Shown here one piece after another: positions 30,974-39,447 of a stretch of 42,920 nucleotides of DNA. Position 1 is the first letter of the stretch. Every line of letters starts with the position of its first letter. This stretch comes from Lachnospiraceae bacterium (GTDB lineage Bacteria; Bacillota; Clostridia; Oscillospirales; Ruminococcaceae). The notes beneath the pieces are model-generated. The model saw only the letters and a list, made by a program, of their open reading frames with translations, did not search any database and was not told where the DNA came from. The position numbers and the translations under genes are program-made. The stretch is from assembly GCA_023664705.1 (NCBI GenBank), contig JAMPFE010000011.1, positions 48,025 through 90,944 on the forward strand. Reading direction: 5' to 3'.

Positions 30974-32956
30974 ATGGCAAAGGAAACAAATTACAACGAC
31001 CTGAAGGCGCTGAAGGGTCCCGACCAAGTGCGGCTGCGCCCCGCGGTCATCTTCGGCTCGGACAGCATAGAGGGCTGCCGACACTCGGTTTTCGAGATAA
31101 TCTCGAACTCCATAGACGAGGCGCGCGAGGGCTTCGGAAAGCGCATTATAATAACGCTCCATGCGGACAAGTCCATAACCGTCGAGGATTTCGGGCGCGG
31201 CATCCCGATAGACTTCAACAAGGGCGAGGACAAGTACAACTGGGAGCTCGCGTTCTGCACGCTGTACGCGGGCGGCAAGTACGACAACAACAGCGGCGAG
31301 AACTATTCGTTCGCGCTCGGGCTGAACGGTCTCGGCTTGTGCGCGACGCAGTTCGCCTCCGAATATATGGAGGTCGAGAGCAAAAACGGCACATGGCGCT
31401 ATTCTCTGCGGTTTGAAAAGGGCTTTAACGTCACGGGGAACGACAAGGGCTTTACCAAGTCAAAGTGCTCCGAGACGGGCACCAAGATACACTGGAGACC
31501 CGACCCAGAGGTGTTCACCGAGATAGACGTCGGCGTTGAATACGTGGACGATATGCTCCGCAGACAAGCCGTCGTCAACGGCGGCGTGGAGTTCGTGCGC
31601 CGCGTTGAAGCCGAGGACGGCTCCGTCGACGAGAAGATCGTCTGCTACGCGGACGGCATTTTCGACTACCTCAAGGAGGTCGCGGGGGAGAGCGCCCTCA
31701 CAGCGCCGCAGTACTGGAACACTCAGCGGCAGGGCAAGGACCGCGAGGACAAGGAGGAGTACAAGCTGAAAATGAACGTGGCGTTCACGTTCAGCAAGGA
31801 AATGCACTTTGTCGAGCACTACCACAACTCCTCGTGGCTGGAGCACGGCGGCTCGCCCGACGACGCCATGAAACGCGCGTTCCTTTCACAGATAGACGCG
31901 TATCTGAAAAACAACGGCAAGTACAACAAGGGCGAAAAGGCTATCAAATGGGACGACGTTGCCGACTGCCTGATATTTATATCCTCTAACTTTTCCACGC
32001 AGGCGAGCTACGCCAACCAGACGAAAAAGGCGGTCACAAACGCGTTTATCAAGGACGCGATGACCGACTGGCTGAAGCACCAGCTTGAGGTGTATTTCAT
32101 CGAGAACCCCGACGAGGCTGTGAAGATAGCCGAGCGCGTTCTCGTCAACAAGCGCTCCCGCGAGAACGCCGAGAAGGTGCGCTCGACCTCTATCGCGAAT
32201 TTGACCGCGAAGATCGACCTCACCAACCGCATCGACAAGTTCGTGGACTGCCGCAGCAAGGACGTTACGCGCCGCGAGGTCTACATCGTGGAGGGCGATT
32301 CGGCGCTCGGCTCGGTAAAGCTCGCGCGCGACGCGGAGTTTCAGGCGGTCATTCCCGTGCGCGGAAAAATTCTCAACTGCCTTAAGGCGAGCTACGACAA
32401 GATCTTCAAGAGCGAGATAATCACCAACCTTATAAAGGTGCTCGGGTGCGGCGTGGAGGTCAAGTCCAAGGCGAACAAGAACCTCAATTCGTTCAATCTC
32501 GACAACCTGCGCTGGAATAAAGTGGTGATATGCACCGACGCCGACTACGACGGCTTCCAGATACGCACGCTTATTCTGACGATGATACAGGAGCTCTGCC
32601 CGACGCTTATCGAGCGCGGCTACGTCTACATCGCGGAATCGCCGCTCTACGAGATAAACACCAAGGACAAGACCTATTTCGCGTACACAGAAACCGAGAA
32701 AACGCGCATTCTGGGCATGATCGGCGATAAAAAGTACAAAATACAGCGCTCCAAAGGTCTCGGCGAGAACGACGCCGATATGATGTCGCTCACGACCATG
32801 AACCCCGCCACGCGCCGCCTTATCAAGGTCACGCCGACCGACGCGGACAAGACGCGCACGATGTTTGACGTGCTACTCGGCAACGACCTCGACGGGCGCA
32901 AGGAGTTCATCAAGGAGAACGGCAGCAAATACCTTGAGGCTGCCGACTTTATGTAA
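30974..32956 (+). CDS. parE: divergent type IIA topoisomerase subunit B (ParE-like)
   Basis: The 660-residue ATPase subunit of a topoisomerase IV/gyrase-type enzyme has a GHKL ATPase (FEIISNSIDEAREG, DFGRGIPID, ALGLNGLGLCATQ), transducer and Toprim domain (EGDSALGS at Glu440, CTDADYDG with Asp522, QRSKGLGEND). The key motifs are altered from consensus: EGDSALGS for EGDSAGGS, LNGLG for LHGVG, DADYDGFQ for DADVDGAH. The catalytic acids themselves are kept. AAGGA precedes ATG 30974. Its partner subunit A follows at 33130 after a palindromic element. It is probably the clostridial topoisomerase IV rather than gyrase, but a third enzyme is possible. Confidence 0.88.
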   Translation: MAKETNYNDLKALKGPDQVRLRPAVIFGSDSIEGCRHSVFEIISNSIDEAREGFGKRIIITLHADKSITVEDFGRGIPIDFNKGEDKYNWELAFCTLYAGGKYDNNSGENYSFALGLNGLGLCATQFASEYMEVESKNGTWRYSLRFEKGFNVTGNDKGFTKSKCSETGTKIHWRPDPEVFTEIDVGVEYVDDMLRRQAVVNGGVEFVRRVEAEDGSVDEKIVCYADGIFDYLKEVAGESALTAPQYWNTQRQGKDREDKEEYKLKMNVAFTFSKEMHFVEHYHNSSWLEHGGSPDDAMKRAFLSQIDAYLKNNGKYNKGEKAIKWDDVADCLIFISSNFSTQASYANQTKKAVTNAFIKDAMTDWLKHQLEVYFIENPDEAVKIAERVLVNKRSRENAEKVRSTSIANLTAKIDLTNRIDKFVDCRSKDVTRREVYIVEGDSALGSVKLARDAEFQAVIPVRGKILNCLKASYDKIFKSEIITNLIKVLGCGVEVKSKANKNLNSFNLDNLRWNKVVICTDADYDGFQIRTLILTMIQELCPTLIERGYVYIAESPLYEINTKDKTYFAYTETEKTRILGMIGDKKYKIQRSKGLGENDADMMSLTTMNPATRRLIKVTPTDADKTRTMFDVLLGNDLDGRKEFIKENGSKYLEAADFM

Positions 32957-33115
32957 TAGTCGTTAGAGAATAGTTGTTAGTTGTTAGTTAAGGTTTGGCT
33001 GCGGGCGGTCACGTTTGTAGCGGCGCGGACAGCGAGCGCTTTGCCGAAACGCTACAAACGTCATCACTCGCATTACTTCCATTAACTAATTACTAATCTC
33101 TATTAAACTAAAAAC
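32957..33115. repeat. palindromic element with heptad-repeat ends between parE and parC
   Basis: Immediately after the parE stop come five 7-bp units: TAGTCGT, TAGAGAA, TAGTTGT, TAGTTGT, TAGTTAA (32957-32991). A perfect 12-bp inverted repeat follows (ACGTTTGTAGCG 33011-33022 with CGCTACAAACGT 33050-33061, 27-nt loop). The right end (about 33082-33110) carries heptad-like units in inverse orientation (TTAACTA, ATTACTA, ATCTCTA). The whole looks like a small palindromic, possibly mobile, element. Confidence 0.75.
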
Positions 33116-33129
33116 TGTCAGGAGTAAAG

Positions 33130-35355
33130 ATGAAGAAGAAAACACCCAAAAAAGAACAGCCCCAAAAAACGGGCTCGGCGTACATCGAGGGCTCGGGAAC
33201 GGTCGTCGAGACGGACATCGTCACCACGCTCGAGGAGAATTACATGCCCTACGCGATGAGCGTTATCGTGTCGAGAGCGCTCCCCGAGATAGACGGCTTC
33301 AAGCCCTCGCACAGGAAATTATTATACACTATGTATAAAATGGGCTTGCTGAACGGCGCGCGCACCAAGTCCGCGAATATCGTCGGGCAGACCATGAAGC
33401 TCAACCCCCACGGCGACGCGGCTATCTACGAGACCATGGTGCGCCTCGCGCGCGGAAACGAGGCGCTGCTGCACCCCTACGTCGACAGCAAGGGCAATTT
33501 CGGCAAGGCGTATTCGCGCGATATGGCGTACGCCGCCGCGCGTTACACGGAGGCTAAGCTCGACGCGATAAGCGCGGAGCTCTTCGCGGACATCGACAAG
33601 GACGCCGTGGATATGGTGCCGAACTACGACAACGAAATGCTCGAGCCGACGCTGTTCCCCGTGCGGTTTCCGTCCGTCCTCGTCAACAACAATATGGGCA
33701 TCGCCGTTTCCATGGCGAGCAATATCTGCTCGTTCAACCTCGCCGAGGTCTGCGAGACGGCTATCTCGCTCATCAAAAATCCCGACCACAACGCTTTGTC
33801 CACCCTCAAAGGTCCCGATTTCCCGGGCGGCGGCTATATCGTCTACGACGAGGTTGAAATGGAAAAAATTTACAGGACAGGCTTGGGAGCGGTCAAGGTC
33901 CGCGCGAAGTATAATTTCGACAAGGAATCGCGCTGTATCGAGGTCACGGAGATACCGCCCACCACCACCGTGGAGGCGCTTCAGGACAAAATAGTGGAGC
34001 TGGTCAAGGACGGCAAGCTGAGGGAGATCTCGGACGTCCGCGACGAGATAGACCTTTCGGGAATGCGGCTTGCGATAGACGTGAAGAAGGGATACGATCC
34101 CGACGCTTTGATGCAAAAGCTGTTCAAGCTCACGCCCCTGCAGGACAACTTCAACTGCAACTTCAACGTCCTCATCGCGGGAACGCCGCGCGTTATGGGC
34201 GTTTACGAGATACTCTCCGAGTGGACGGACTTCCGCAGGCAGTGCGTCAAGCGCCGCGTTTATTTCGACCTCAACAAGAAAAAGGAGAAGCTGCATCTGC
34301 TGCTCGGCTTGAAGAAGATACTGCTCGACATCGACTACGCTATCCAAGTTATCCGCGAGACCGAGGAGGAGGCGGAGGTCGTTCCCAACCTCATGGTGGG
34401 ATTCGGCATCGACGAGCCGCAGGCGGAGTACGTTGCCGAGATAAAGCTCCGCCACATCAACCGCGAGTATATCCTCAAGCGCACCCGCGAAACGGACGAG
34501 CTCTCCGCCGAGATAGCCGAAATGGAGGATATCCTCAACAGCCCGAAGAAGATAGACAAGCTGATAATCGCGGAGCTGAAAGAGGTCTCCGCGAAATACG
34601 CGCAGCCGCGCCGCACGATGTTCCTGTACGACGTCGCGGAGGACGTTGTCATCGAGGAGGAGGAGCCCGAGGGCTACCCCGTGAACGTGTTCTTCACGCG
34701 CGAGGGCTATTTCAAGCAGATAACGCCGAAATCGCTGCGGATGTCGGGCGAGCAGAAGCTCAAGGAGCAGGACGAGATAATCTTCTCGAAGGAGGTCTCC
34801 AGTACGTCCGAGCTGCTGTTCTTTACCAATAAATTCCAGTGCTACAAGTCGCGCTGCGCGGATTTCCCCGAGACAAAGGCGAGCGTAATGGGCGACTACG
34901 TGCCCGCGAAGCTCGGCATGGACGAAGGCGAGCTGCCCGTGTTTATGGCGGTCACGGAGAGCTTTTCGGAGACGCTCGTCATCTTCTTCAGGAACGGCAA
35001 GTGTGCGAAGATACCGCTGTCGTCGTATGCCACGAAAACGCAGCGCAAAAAGCTGCTGAACGCGTATTCCGACCTGTCGGAGCTTGTCGCGATGTTCGTT
35101 ATCGAGAGCGACGAGGATTTCATACTGAAATCGACTGCGGGCAAGGTGATAATGTTCAACACGGCGCTTGTCCTCGCGAAATCCGCGAAGAACACGCAGG
35201 GCGTTCAGGTAATGCGCCTTACAAAGGCGGAGCTCGCCTCGGTGCAGCCCGCGCGGAACGTCGACGTCGACGATATAGAGCGCTTCAGGATAAAGACCGT
35301 GCCCGCCGCGGGCGTGGTCTCCGACGAGGATATCGACCAGCTGAGACTGGATTAA
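33130..35355 (+). CDS. parC: type IIA topoisomerase subunit A (ParC-like)
   Basis: The 741-residue breakage-reunion subunit partners the ParE-like protein. The winged-helix region shows ANIVGQTMKLNPHGDAAIYETMVRLARGNE and the catalytic Tyr139 in AARYTEAKL, then LPVRFPSVLVNN-like sequence (FPVRFPSVLVNNNMGIAVSM), a coiled-coil region and a shortened C-terminal beta-propeller (NVFFTREGYFKQI, LVIFFRNGKCAKIP). The N-terminus has a Lys/Gln-rich lead (MKKKTPKKEQPQKTGS). AGGAG precedes ATG 33130. It is separated from parE by a palindromic repeat element, which could affect the subunit ratio. Topoisomerase IV is the likely identity. Confidence 0.92.
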   Translation: MKKKTPKKEQPQKTGSAYIEGSGTVVETDIVTTLEENYMPYAMSVIVSRALPEIDGFKPSHRKLLYTMYKMGLLNGARTKSANIVGQTMKLNPHGDAAIYETMVRLARGNEALLHPYVDSKGNFGKAYSRDMAYAAARYTEAKLDAISAELFADIDKDAVDMVPNYDNEMLEPTLFPVRFPSVLVNNNMGIAVSMASNICSFNLAEVCETAISLIKNPDHNALSTLKGPDFPGGGYIVYDEVEMEKIYRTGLGAVKVRAKYNFDKESRCIEVTEIPPTTTVEALQDKIVELVKDGKLREISDVRDEIDLSGMRLAIDVKKGYDPDALMQKLFKLTPLQDNFNCNFNVLIAGTPRVMGVYEILSEWTDFRRQCVKRRVYFDLNKKKEKLHLLLGLKKILLDIDYAIQVIRETEEEAEVVPNLMVGFGIDEPQAEYVAEIKLRHINREYILKRTRETDELSAEIAEMEDILNSPKKIDKLIIAELKEVSAKYAQPRRTMFLYDVAEDVVIEEEEPEGYPVNVFFTREGYFKQITPKSLRMSGEQKLKEQDEIIFSKEVSSTSELLFFTNKFQCYKSRCADFPETKASVMGDYVPAKLGMDEGELPVFMAVTESFSETLVIFFRNGKCAKIPLSSYATKTQRKKLLNAYSDLSELVAMFVIESDEDFILKSTAGKVIMFNTALVLAKSAKNTQGVQVMRLTKAELASVQPARNVDVDDIERFRIKTVPAAGVVSDEDIDQLRLD

Positions 35356-35376
35356 CGCAAACGGGGAGGCGGCGGA

Positions 35377-36132
35377 TTGAATCAAGAGTGGAACGCAGAA
35401 AAGTACGCGTCGGATTTTTCGTTCGTTTACGATTACGGAAACGACGTCACGAAGCTGCTCGACGGGGATAATATACGCTCCGTGCTTGACCTCGGCTGCG
35501 GAAACGGCGCGCTTTCCGAGCGGCTTTTCAATAAAGGCTATTCCGTTATCGGCATGGACAGCTCGGAAAAAATGCTGGCTGCGGCGCGGGAACGGTTTCC
35601 GAAAATCAAGTTCGTCCGCGCGGACGCCGCCGATTTTTCCCTTGAGCAGCCCGTCGACGCGGTGTTCTCCAATGCCGTGCTGCACTGGATAAACAAGGGG
35701 AAGCAGCCTGCCGTGGCGAGCTGCGTTTACAACGCGCTGAAAAGCGGCGGGCGGTTCGTTTTCGAGATGGGCGGCAAGGGGAACAACGCGCTTATTCACG
35801 CCGCGCTGGAGAGGACGTTTGAGGAAGCGGGGCTGAAGTACGAAATGCCGTTTTACTTCCCCTCCGTCGGGGAATATGCTTCGATACTGGAGAAAGCGGG
35901 ATTTAAGGTCGGCTACGCGGTCCTGTTCGACCGCCCGACCGAGCTGAAGGGCGAAAACGGCATGGCGGAGTGGATAAAGATGTTCGTCAACGTTCCCTTT
36001 TCGGGGATTGATGAAAAAACAAGGAGCGAGCTCGTCGGACGGGCGGCGGAAAAGCTGCGCGGCGCTCTGTTCGCGGGCGGAAAGTGGTACGCGGACTATG
36101 TTCGCTTAAGAATGAAAGCAACGAAAGAATGA
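35377..36132 (+). CDS. class I SAM-dependent methyltransferase (Tam-like)
   Basis: The 251-residue protein has the SAM-binding VLDLGCGNGALSERL, the acidic strand VIGMDSSEKML, RADAADFSL and the post-motif DAVFSNAVLHWI, followed by SGGRFVFEMGG. This resembles trans-aconitate methyltransferase and related small-molecule enzymes; the acceptor is unknown. The start is TTG 35377, with GGGGAGG upstream, 21 bp after the parC stop, so it may be cotranscribed with the topoisomerase genes. Methyltransferase class is firm; substrate is not. Confidence 0.86.
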   Translation: MNQEWNAEKYASDFSFVYDYGNDVTKLLDGDNIRSVLDLGCGNGALSERLFNKGYSVIGMDSSEKMLAAARERFPKIKFVRADAADFSLEQPVDAVFSNAVLHWINKGKQPAVASCVYNALKSGGRFVFEMGGKGNNALIHAALERTFEEAGLKYEMPFYFPSVGEYASILEKAGFKVGYAVLFDRPTELKGENGMAEWIKMFVNVPFSGIDEKTRSELVGRAAEKLRGALFAGGKWYADYVRLRMKATKE

Positions 36133-36157
36133 CCGAATTTTGTTTGGAGGAACAATT

Positions 36158-37837
36158 ATGTTAAGTGATATTGAAATCGCACAACAGGCGAAAATGCTGA
36201 AAATCGGCGAGGTCGCGAAAAAGCTCGGCGTGAGCGCGGACGAGCTCGAGCCCTACGGGCACTACAAGGCGAAGCTCTCGCAGGCGCTGTTCGACAGGGT
36301 TGCCGAAAACGCGGACGGAAAGCTCATTCTCGTGACCGCGATAAACCCCACGCCCGCGGGCGAGGGAAAGACTACCACTTCGGTAGGTCTTTGCGAGGGC
36401 ATGAACAAGATAGGCAAAAAGGCGTGCCTTGCGCTGCGCGAGCCGTCTCTGGGACCCGTTTTCGGCGTCAAGGGCGGCGCGGCGGGCGGCGGCTATTCAC
36501 AGGTCGTTCCCATGGAGGACATCAATCTGCACTTTACGGGCGATATGCACGCGATAACGGCGGCAAACAATCTCCTCGCGGCGATGCTCGACAATCATCT
36601 TCAGCAGGGCAACGCGCTGAACGTCAACGTCAAGCGCATTTTGTTCAAGCGCTGTCTTGATATGAACGACAGGGCGCTGAGAAACTGCGTTATCGGGCTG
36701 GGCGGCAGGGTCGACGGCGTTCCGCGCGGGGACGGCTTCCAGATAACCGTCGCGAGCGAGATAATGGCGATACTCTGCCTCGCCGCCGACCTCGACGACC
36801 TGAAAAAGCGCCTCGGCAATATCCTCGTGGCGTTTACGAACGACAACAAGCCCGTGTTCGCGCGCGATTTGAAAGCCGTCGGCGCGATGACCGCGCTGCT
36901 TAAGGACGCGATTAACCCCAACCTCGTGCAGACGCTCGAGAACAACCCCGCGATAATTCACGGCGGACCCTTCGCGAACATCGCGCACGGCTGCAACTCC
37001 GTCCGCGCGACAAAGCTCGCGATGAAGCTCGCGGACTACACGATAACCGAGGCGGGCTTCGGCAGCGACCTCGGCGCGGAGAAATTTTTCGACATCAAGT
37101 GCCGCTTTGCGGGATTAAAGCCCGACTGCGTCGTGCTCGTCGCGACTATCCGCGCGCTGAAATACAACGGCGGCGTGCCCAAGGCCGAGACCTCCAAGGA
37201 GAACGTCGAGGCGCTGAAAAAGGGCGTCGTCAACCTCGGCGTGCATATCGAAAATATGCACAAATTCGGCGTGCCGGTCGTTGTCGCGATAAACCATTTC
37301 GGCACCGATACCGACGCCGAGATCGCCCTCGTCCGCGAATACTGCGCGGAAAAGGGCGTCGAGGTCGCGTTCTCGGACGTGTTCGCGAAAGGCGGCGAGG
37401 GCGGTGTCGAGCTTGCGGAGAAGGTCTGCGCGGTCATCGACCGCTGCGAGGGCTGTCAGACCGATTTCAAGCCGCTGTACGACGAGAAGCTCCCGATAAA
37501 GGAAAAGCTGGAAATTATTGCCAAGGAAATTTACCGCGCGGACGGCGTGGTTTACACCGCTAAAGCGGAAAAGGCTATCCGTGAGATAGAGGAGCTCGGG
37601 CTCGACAGAGTGCCCGTCTGCGTCGCGAAAACGCAGTATTCGCTCTCCGACGACCCCTCCAAGCTCGGCAAGCCCGAGAACTTCACCATAACCGTCAGCG
37701 ACGTTCGCGCGAGCGCGGGCGCGGGCTTTGTGGTCGCGTACACGGGCGACATCATGACGATGCCTGGGTTGCCGAAGGCGCCCGCCGCGGAGAACATCGA
37801 CGTCGACGGAAACGGCGTCATTACGGGGCTTTTCTGA
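36158..37837 (+). CDS. fhs: formate--tetrahydrofolate ligase
   Basis: Fhs uses ATP to make 10-formyl-THF from formate, feeding one-carbon metabolism (and the THF unit used by PanB). The 559-residue protein has the P-loop TPAGEGKTTTSVGL from residue 65, REPSLGPVFGVKGGAAGGGYSQVVPMEDINLHFTGD, and NPxLVQTLENNPAIIHGGPFANIAHGCNS-type signatures, the hallmark of the family. TGGAGG precedes ATG 36158; the frame is open upstream but without a site. Its TGA overlaps the tsaE start. An acetogenic Wood-Ljungdahl role cannot be concluded from this gene alone. Confidence 0.97.
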   Translation: MLSDIEIAQQAKMLKIGEVAKKLGVSADELEPYGHYKAKLSQALFDRVAENADGKLILVTAINPTPAGEGKTTTSVGLCEGMNKIGKKACLALREPSLGPVFGVKGGAAGGGYSQVVPMEDINLHFTGDMHAITAANNLLAAMLDNHLQQGNALNVNVKRILFKRCLDMNDRALRNCVIGLGGRVDGVPRGDGFQITVASEIMAILCLAADLDDLKKRLGNILVAFTNDNKPVFARDLKAVGAMTALLKDAINPNLVQTLENNPAIIHGGPFANIAHGCNSVRATKLAMKLADYTITEAGFGSDLGAEKFFDIKCRFAGLKPDCVVLVATIRALKYNGGVPKAETSKENVEALKKGVVNLGVHIENMHKFGVPVVVAINHFGTDTDAEIALVREYCAEKGVEVAFSDVFAKGGEGGVELAEKVCAVIDRCEGCQTDFKPLYDEKLPIKEKLEIIAKEIYRADGVVYTAKAEKAIREIEELGLDRVPVCVAKTQYSLSDDPSKLGKPENFTITVSDVRASAGAGFVVAYTGDIMTMPGLPKAPAAENIDVDGNGVITGLF

Positions 37838-38277
37838 TGGAATTCATCACAAACGGCGAACAGGAGACGCGCGCCGCCGCGTTTGTGGTCGCGGAGCGGC
37901 TGGAGATCGGCGATGTGATACTGTACGAGGGCGAAATGGGCGCGGGGAAAACCGCGTTCACAAAGGGCTTGGCGGAGTTTTTCGAGGTCGAAAGCGAGGT
38001 CTCGAGCCCGACGTTCGCGCTCGTCCACGAGTACGCGGGGCGCGTGCCGATATTCCACTTCGACCTGTATCGGATATCGGGGTTCGACGACCTGTACGCG
38101 GTCGGGTTCTTCGACTACCTCGACAGGGGCGGCATCATCGCCGTCGAGTGGAGCGAGAACGTTCCCGCGCTCGCCGAGGAACTGGGAAATATTGTAAAAA
38201 TACGTATCGAAAAGCTTTCGGAGAACGGGCGGCGGATAACGGTCTCGGGGAAAAATTTTGTGCAAAATGCACAATAG
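37837..38277 (+). CDS. tsaE: tRNA t6A synthesis ATPase TsaE
   Basis: TsaE is the ATPase of the TsaB-TsaD-TsaE complex that makes threonylcarbamoyl-adenosine at position 37 of ANN-decoding tRNAs. The 146-residue protein has a Walker A (GEMGAGKTAFTKG, Lys38), the switch-like SSPTFALVHEY, and FHFDLYRISGFDDLYAVGF with GGIIAVEWSE. ATG 37837 overlaps the fhs stop by one base; tsaB follows after 12 bp. TsaD and TsaC are not in the window. Assignment is firm. Confidence 0.95.
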   Translation: MEFITNGEQETRAAAFVVAERLEIGDVILYEGEMGAGKTAFTKGLAEFFEVESEVSSPTFALVHEYAGRVPIFHFDLYRISGFDDLYAVGFFDYLDRGGIIAVEWSENVPALAEELGNIVKIRIEKLSENGRRITVSGKNFVQNAQ

Positions 38278-38289
38278 GGCGGTGAGCTT

Positions 38290-38967
38290 ATGATTTTGGG
38301 AATAGACGCGTCGGCAATATCGGCGGGCTGCGCGCTGTACGAGGGCGGCAAAATCGTCGCCGAGCAGTTCCTCAACACGCGCCACACGCACTCCGAGACG
38401 CTGCTGCCCATGGTGAAAGTCATGCTCGGCAGCGCTAAAATCACGCTCGCCGAGGTGGACAAAATCGCCGTCACAACGGGTCCCGGGTCGTTCACGGGGC
38501 TTCGTATCGGCATTTCCTGCGTCAAGGGAATGTGCTTCGGCAGCGGTAAACCGTGCGTTTCCGTGTCGACCTTGGAGGCGATAGCGTACAATTTTGTGCA
38601 AATTGACGGAATTATCTGCGCCTGCATGGACGCGCGCTGCAGGCAGGTCTACAACGCGCTGTTCCGCTCGGAAAACGGCGTAATAACGCGGCTTTGCGCC
38701 GACAGGGCGATATCCGCGGCGGCGCTCTCGGAGGAGCTTTCGGCGCTCGGGGAGCGCGTTATCCTCGCGGGGGACGGCGCGGAGCTTATGCACAGCTTTA
38801 CCGAGGGAAAGCACGAGTTGGCTCCCATAGCGCTGCGGTTTCAGCGCGGCAGCGGGGTGTGCCTTGCCGCCGAAAATAAGCCCGAGATCGCGGCGGCGGC
38901 GCTTATGCCGAGCTACCTCAGGCTGCCGCAGGCGGAAAGAGAACGGCTTGCAAAAAGCCATGGTTGA
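38290..38967 (+). CDS. tsaB: tRNA t6A complex dimerization subunit TsaB
   Basis: TsaB is the inactive ASKHA-fold partner that binds TsaD and TsaE. The 225-residue protein shows ILGIDASAISAGCALYEGGK, THSETLLPMVKVML, VDKIAVTTGPGSFTGLRIGISCVKGM and ICACMDARCRQVYNALF, all typical. GGTGAG lies before ATG 38290. The distal part is AcHis-poor and has no GNAT fusion; the RimI-like enzyme is encoded elsewhere (22311). The -35 of the next promoter overlaps its last codons. Confidence 0.94.
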   Translation: MILGIDASAISAGCALYEGGKIVAEQFLNTRHTHSETLLPMVKVMLGSAKITLAEVDKIAVTTGPGSFTGLRIGISCVKGMCFGSGKPCVSVSTLEAIAYNFVQIDGIICACMDARCRQVYNALFRSENGVITRLCADRAISAAALSEELSALGERVILAGDGAELMHSFTEGKHELAPIALRFQRGSGVCLAAENKPEIAAAALMPSYLRLPQAERERLAKSHG

Positions 38968-38992
38968 CAGTCTCGGAAAAATAATGTATAAT
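38964..38992 (+). promoter_or_regulatory. promoter of rpiB-upp
   Basis: TTGACA at 38964-38969, overlapping the tsaB stop, and TATAAT at 38987-38992, 17 bp apart: full consensus. Confidence 0.9.
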
Positions 38993-39012
38993 TAAAAAAA
39001 GAGGTTGAAATT

Positions 39013-39447
39013 ATGATAGCGATTGGTTCCGATCACGGCGGCTACGCACTGAAATGCGAGCTGATAAAGCACCTGACCGAGCGCGGCGTCGAGCTTATCG
39101 ACTGCGGCTGCGGCGGCGAGACGGTCGATTACCCCGACGTTGCCGAAAAGGTTTGCGCGAGGGTGACGAGCGGCGAGTGCGAGAGGGCGATACTCGTCTG
39201 CGGCACGGGCATCGGCATCTCGATGAGCGCAAACAAGATAAGGGGTATCCGCGCGGCGCTCTGCCACGACGAATATTCGGCAAGGTTCACGAGACTGCAC
39301 AACGACGCGAACGTGCTCTGCATGGGCGGGCGCGTGGTCGGCGGCGGCTTGGCGTGCGGCATTGCCGACGTGTTCCTTGAGACGGGCTTTGAGGGCGGGC
39401 GGCATGCCGTCCGCGTTGACAAAATGATGAAGCTGGAGGGCAAATAA
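39013..39447 (+). CDS. rpiB: ribose-5-phosphate isomerase B
   Basis: RpiB interconverts ribose 5-phosphate and ribulose 5-phosphate, supplying ribose for PRPP and thereby for Upp encoded next. The 144-residue RpiB/LacAB-type protein has GSDHGGYALK (Asp7-His-Gly-Gly), DYPDVAEKV, the catalytic Cys63 in LVCGTGIGISMSANK, and CHDEYSARFTRLHNDANVLCMG. GAGGT precedes ATG 39013. Upp follows directly at the stop. RpiB is preferred over LacA/LacB because of the CGTGIG cysteine and the context. Confidence 0.94.
   Translation: MIAIGSDHGGYALKCELIKHLTERGVELIDCGCGGETVDYPDVAEKVCARVTSGECERAILVCGTGIGISMSANKIRGIRAALCHDEYSARFTRLHNDANVLCMGGRVVGGGLACGIADVFLETGFEGGRHAVRVDKMMKLEGK

Noticed and set aside
33322..35799. 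825-codon open frame on the minus strand
   Set aside because: It lies opposite parC and the methyltransferase gene, which are clearly real; long antisense frames are expected from GC-biased codon use.
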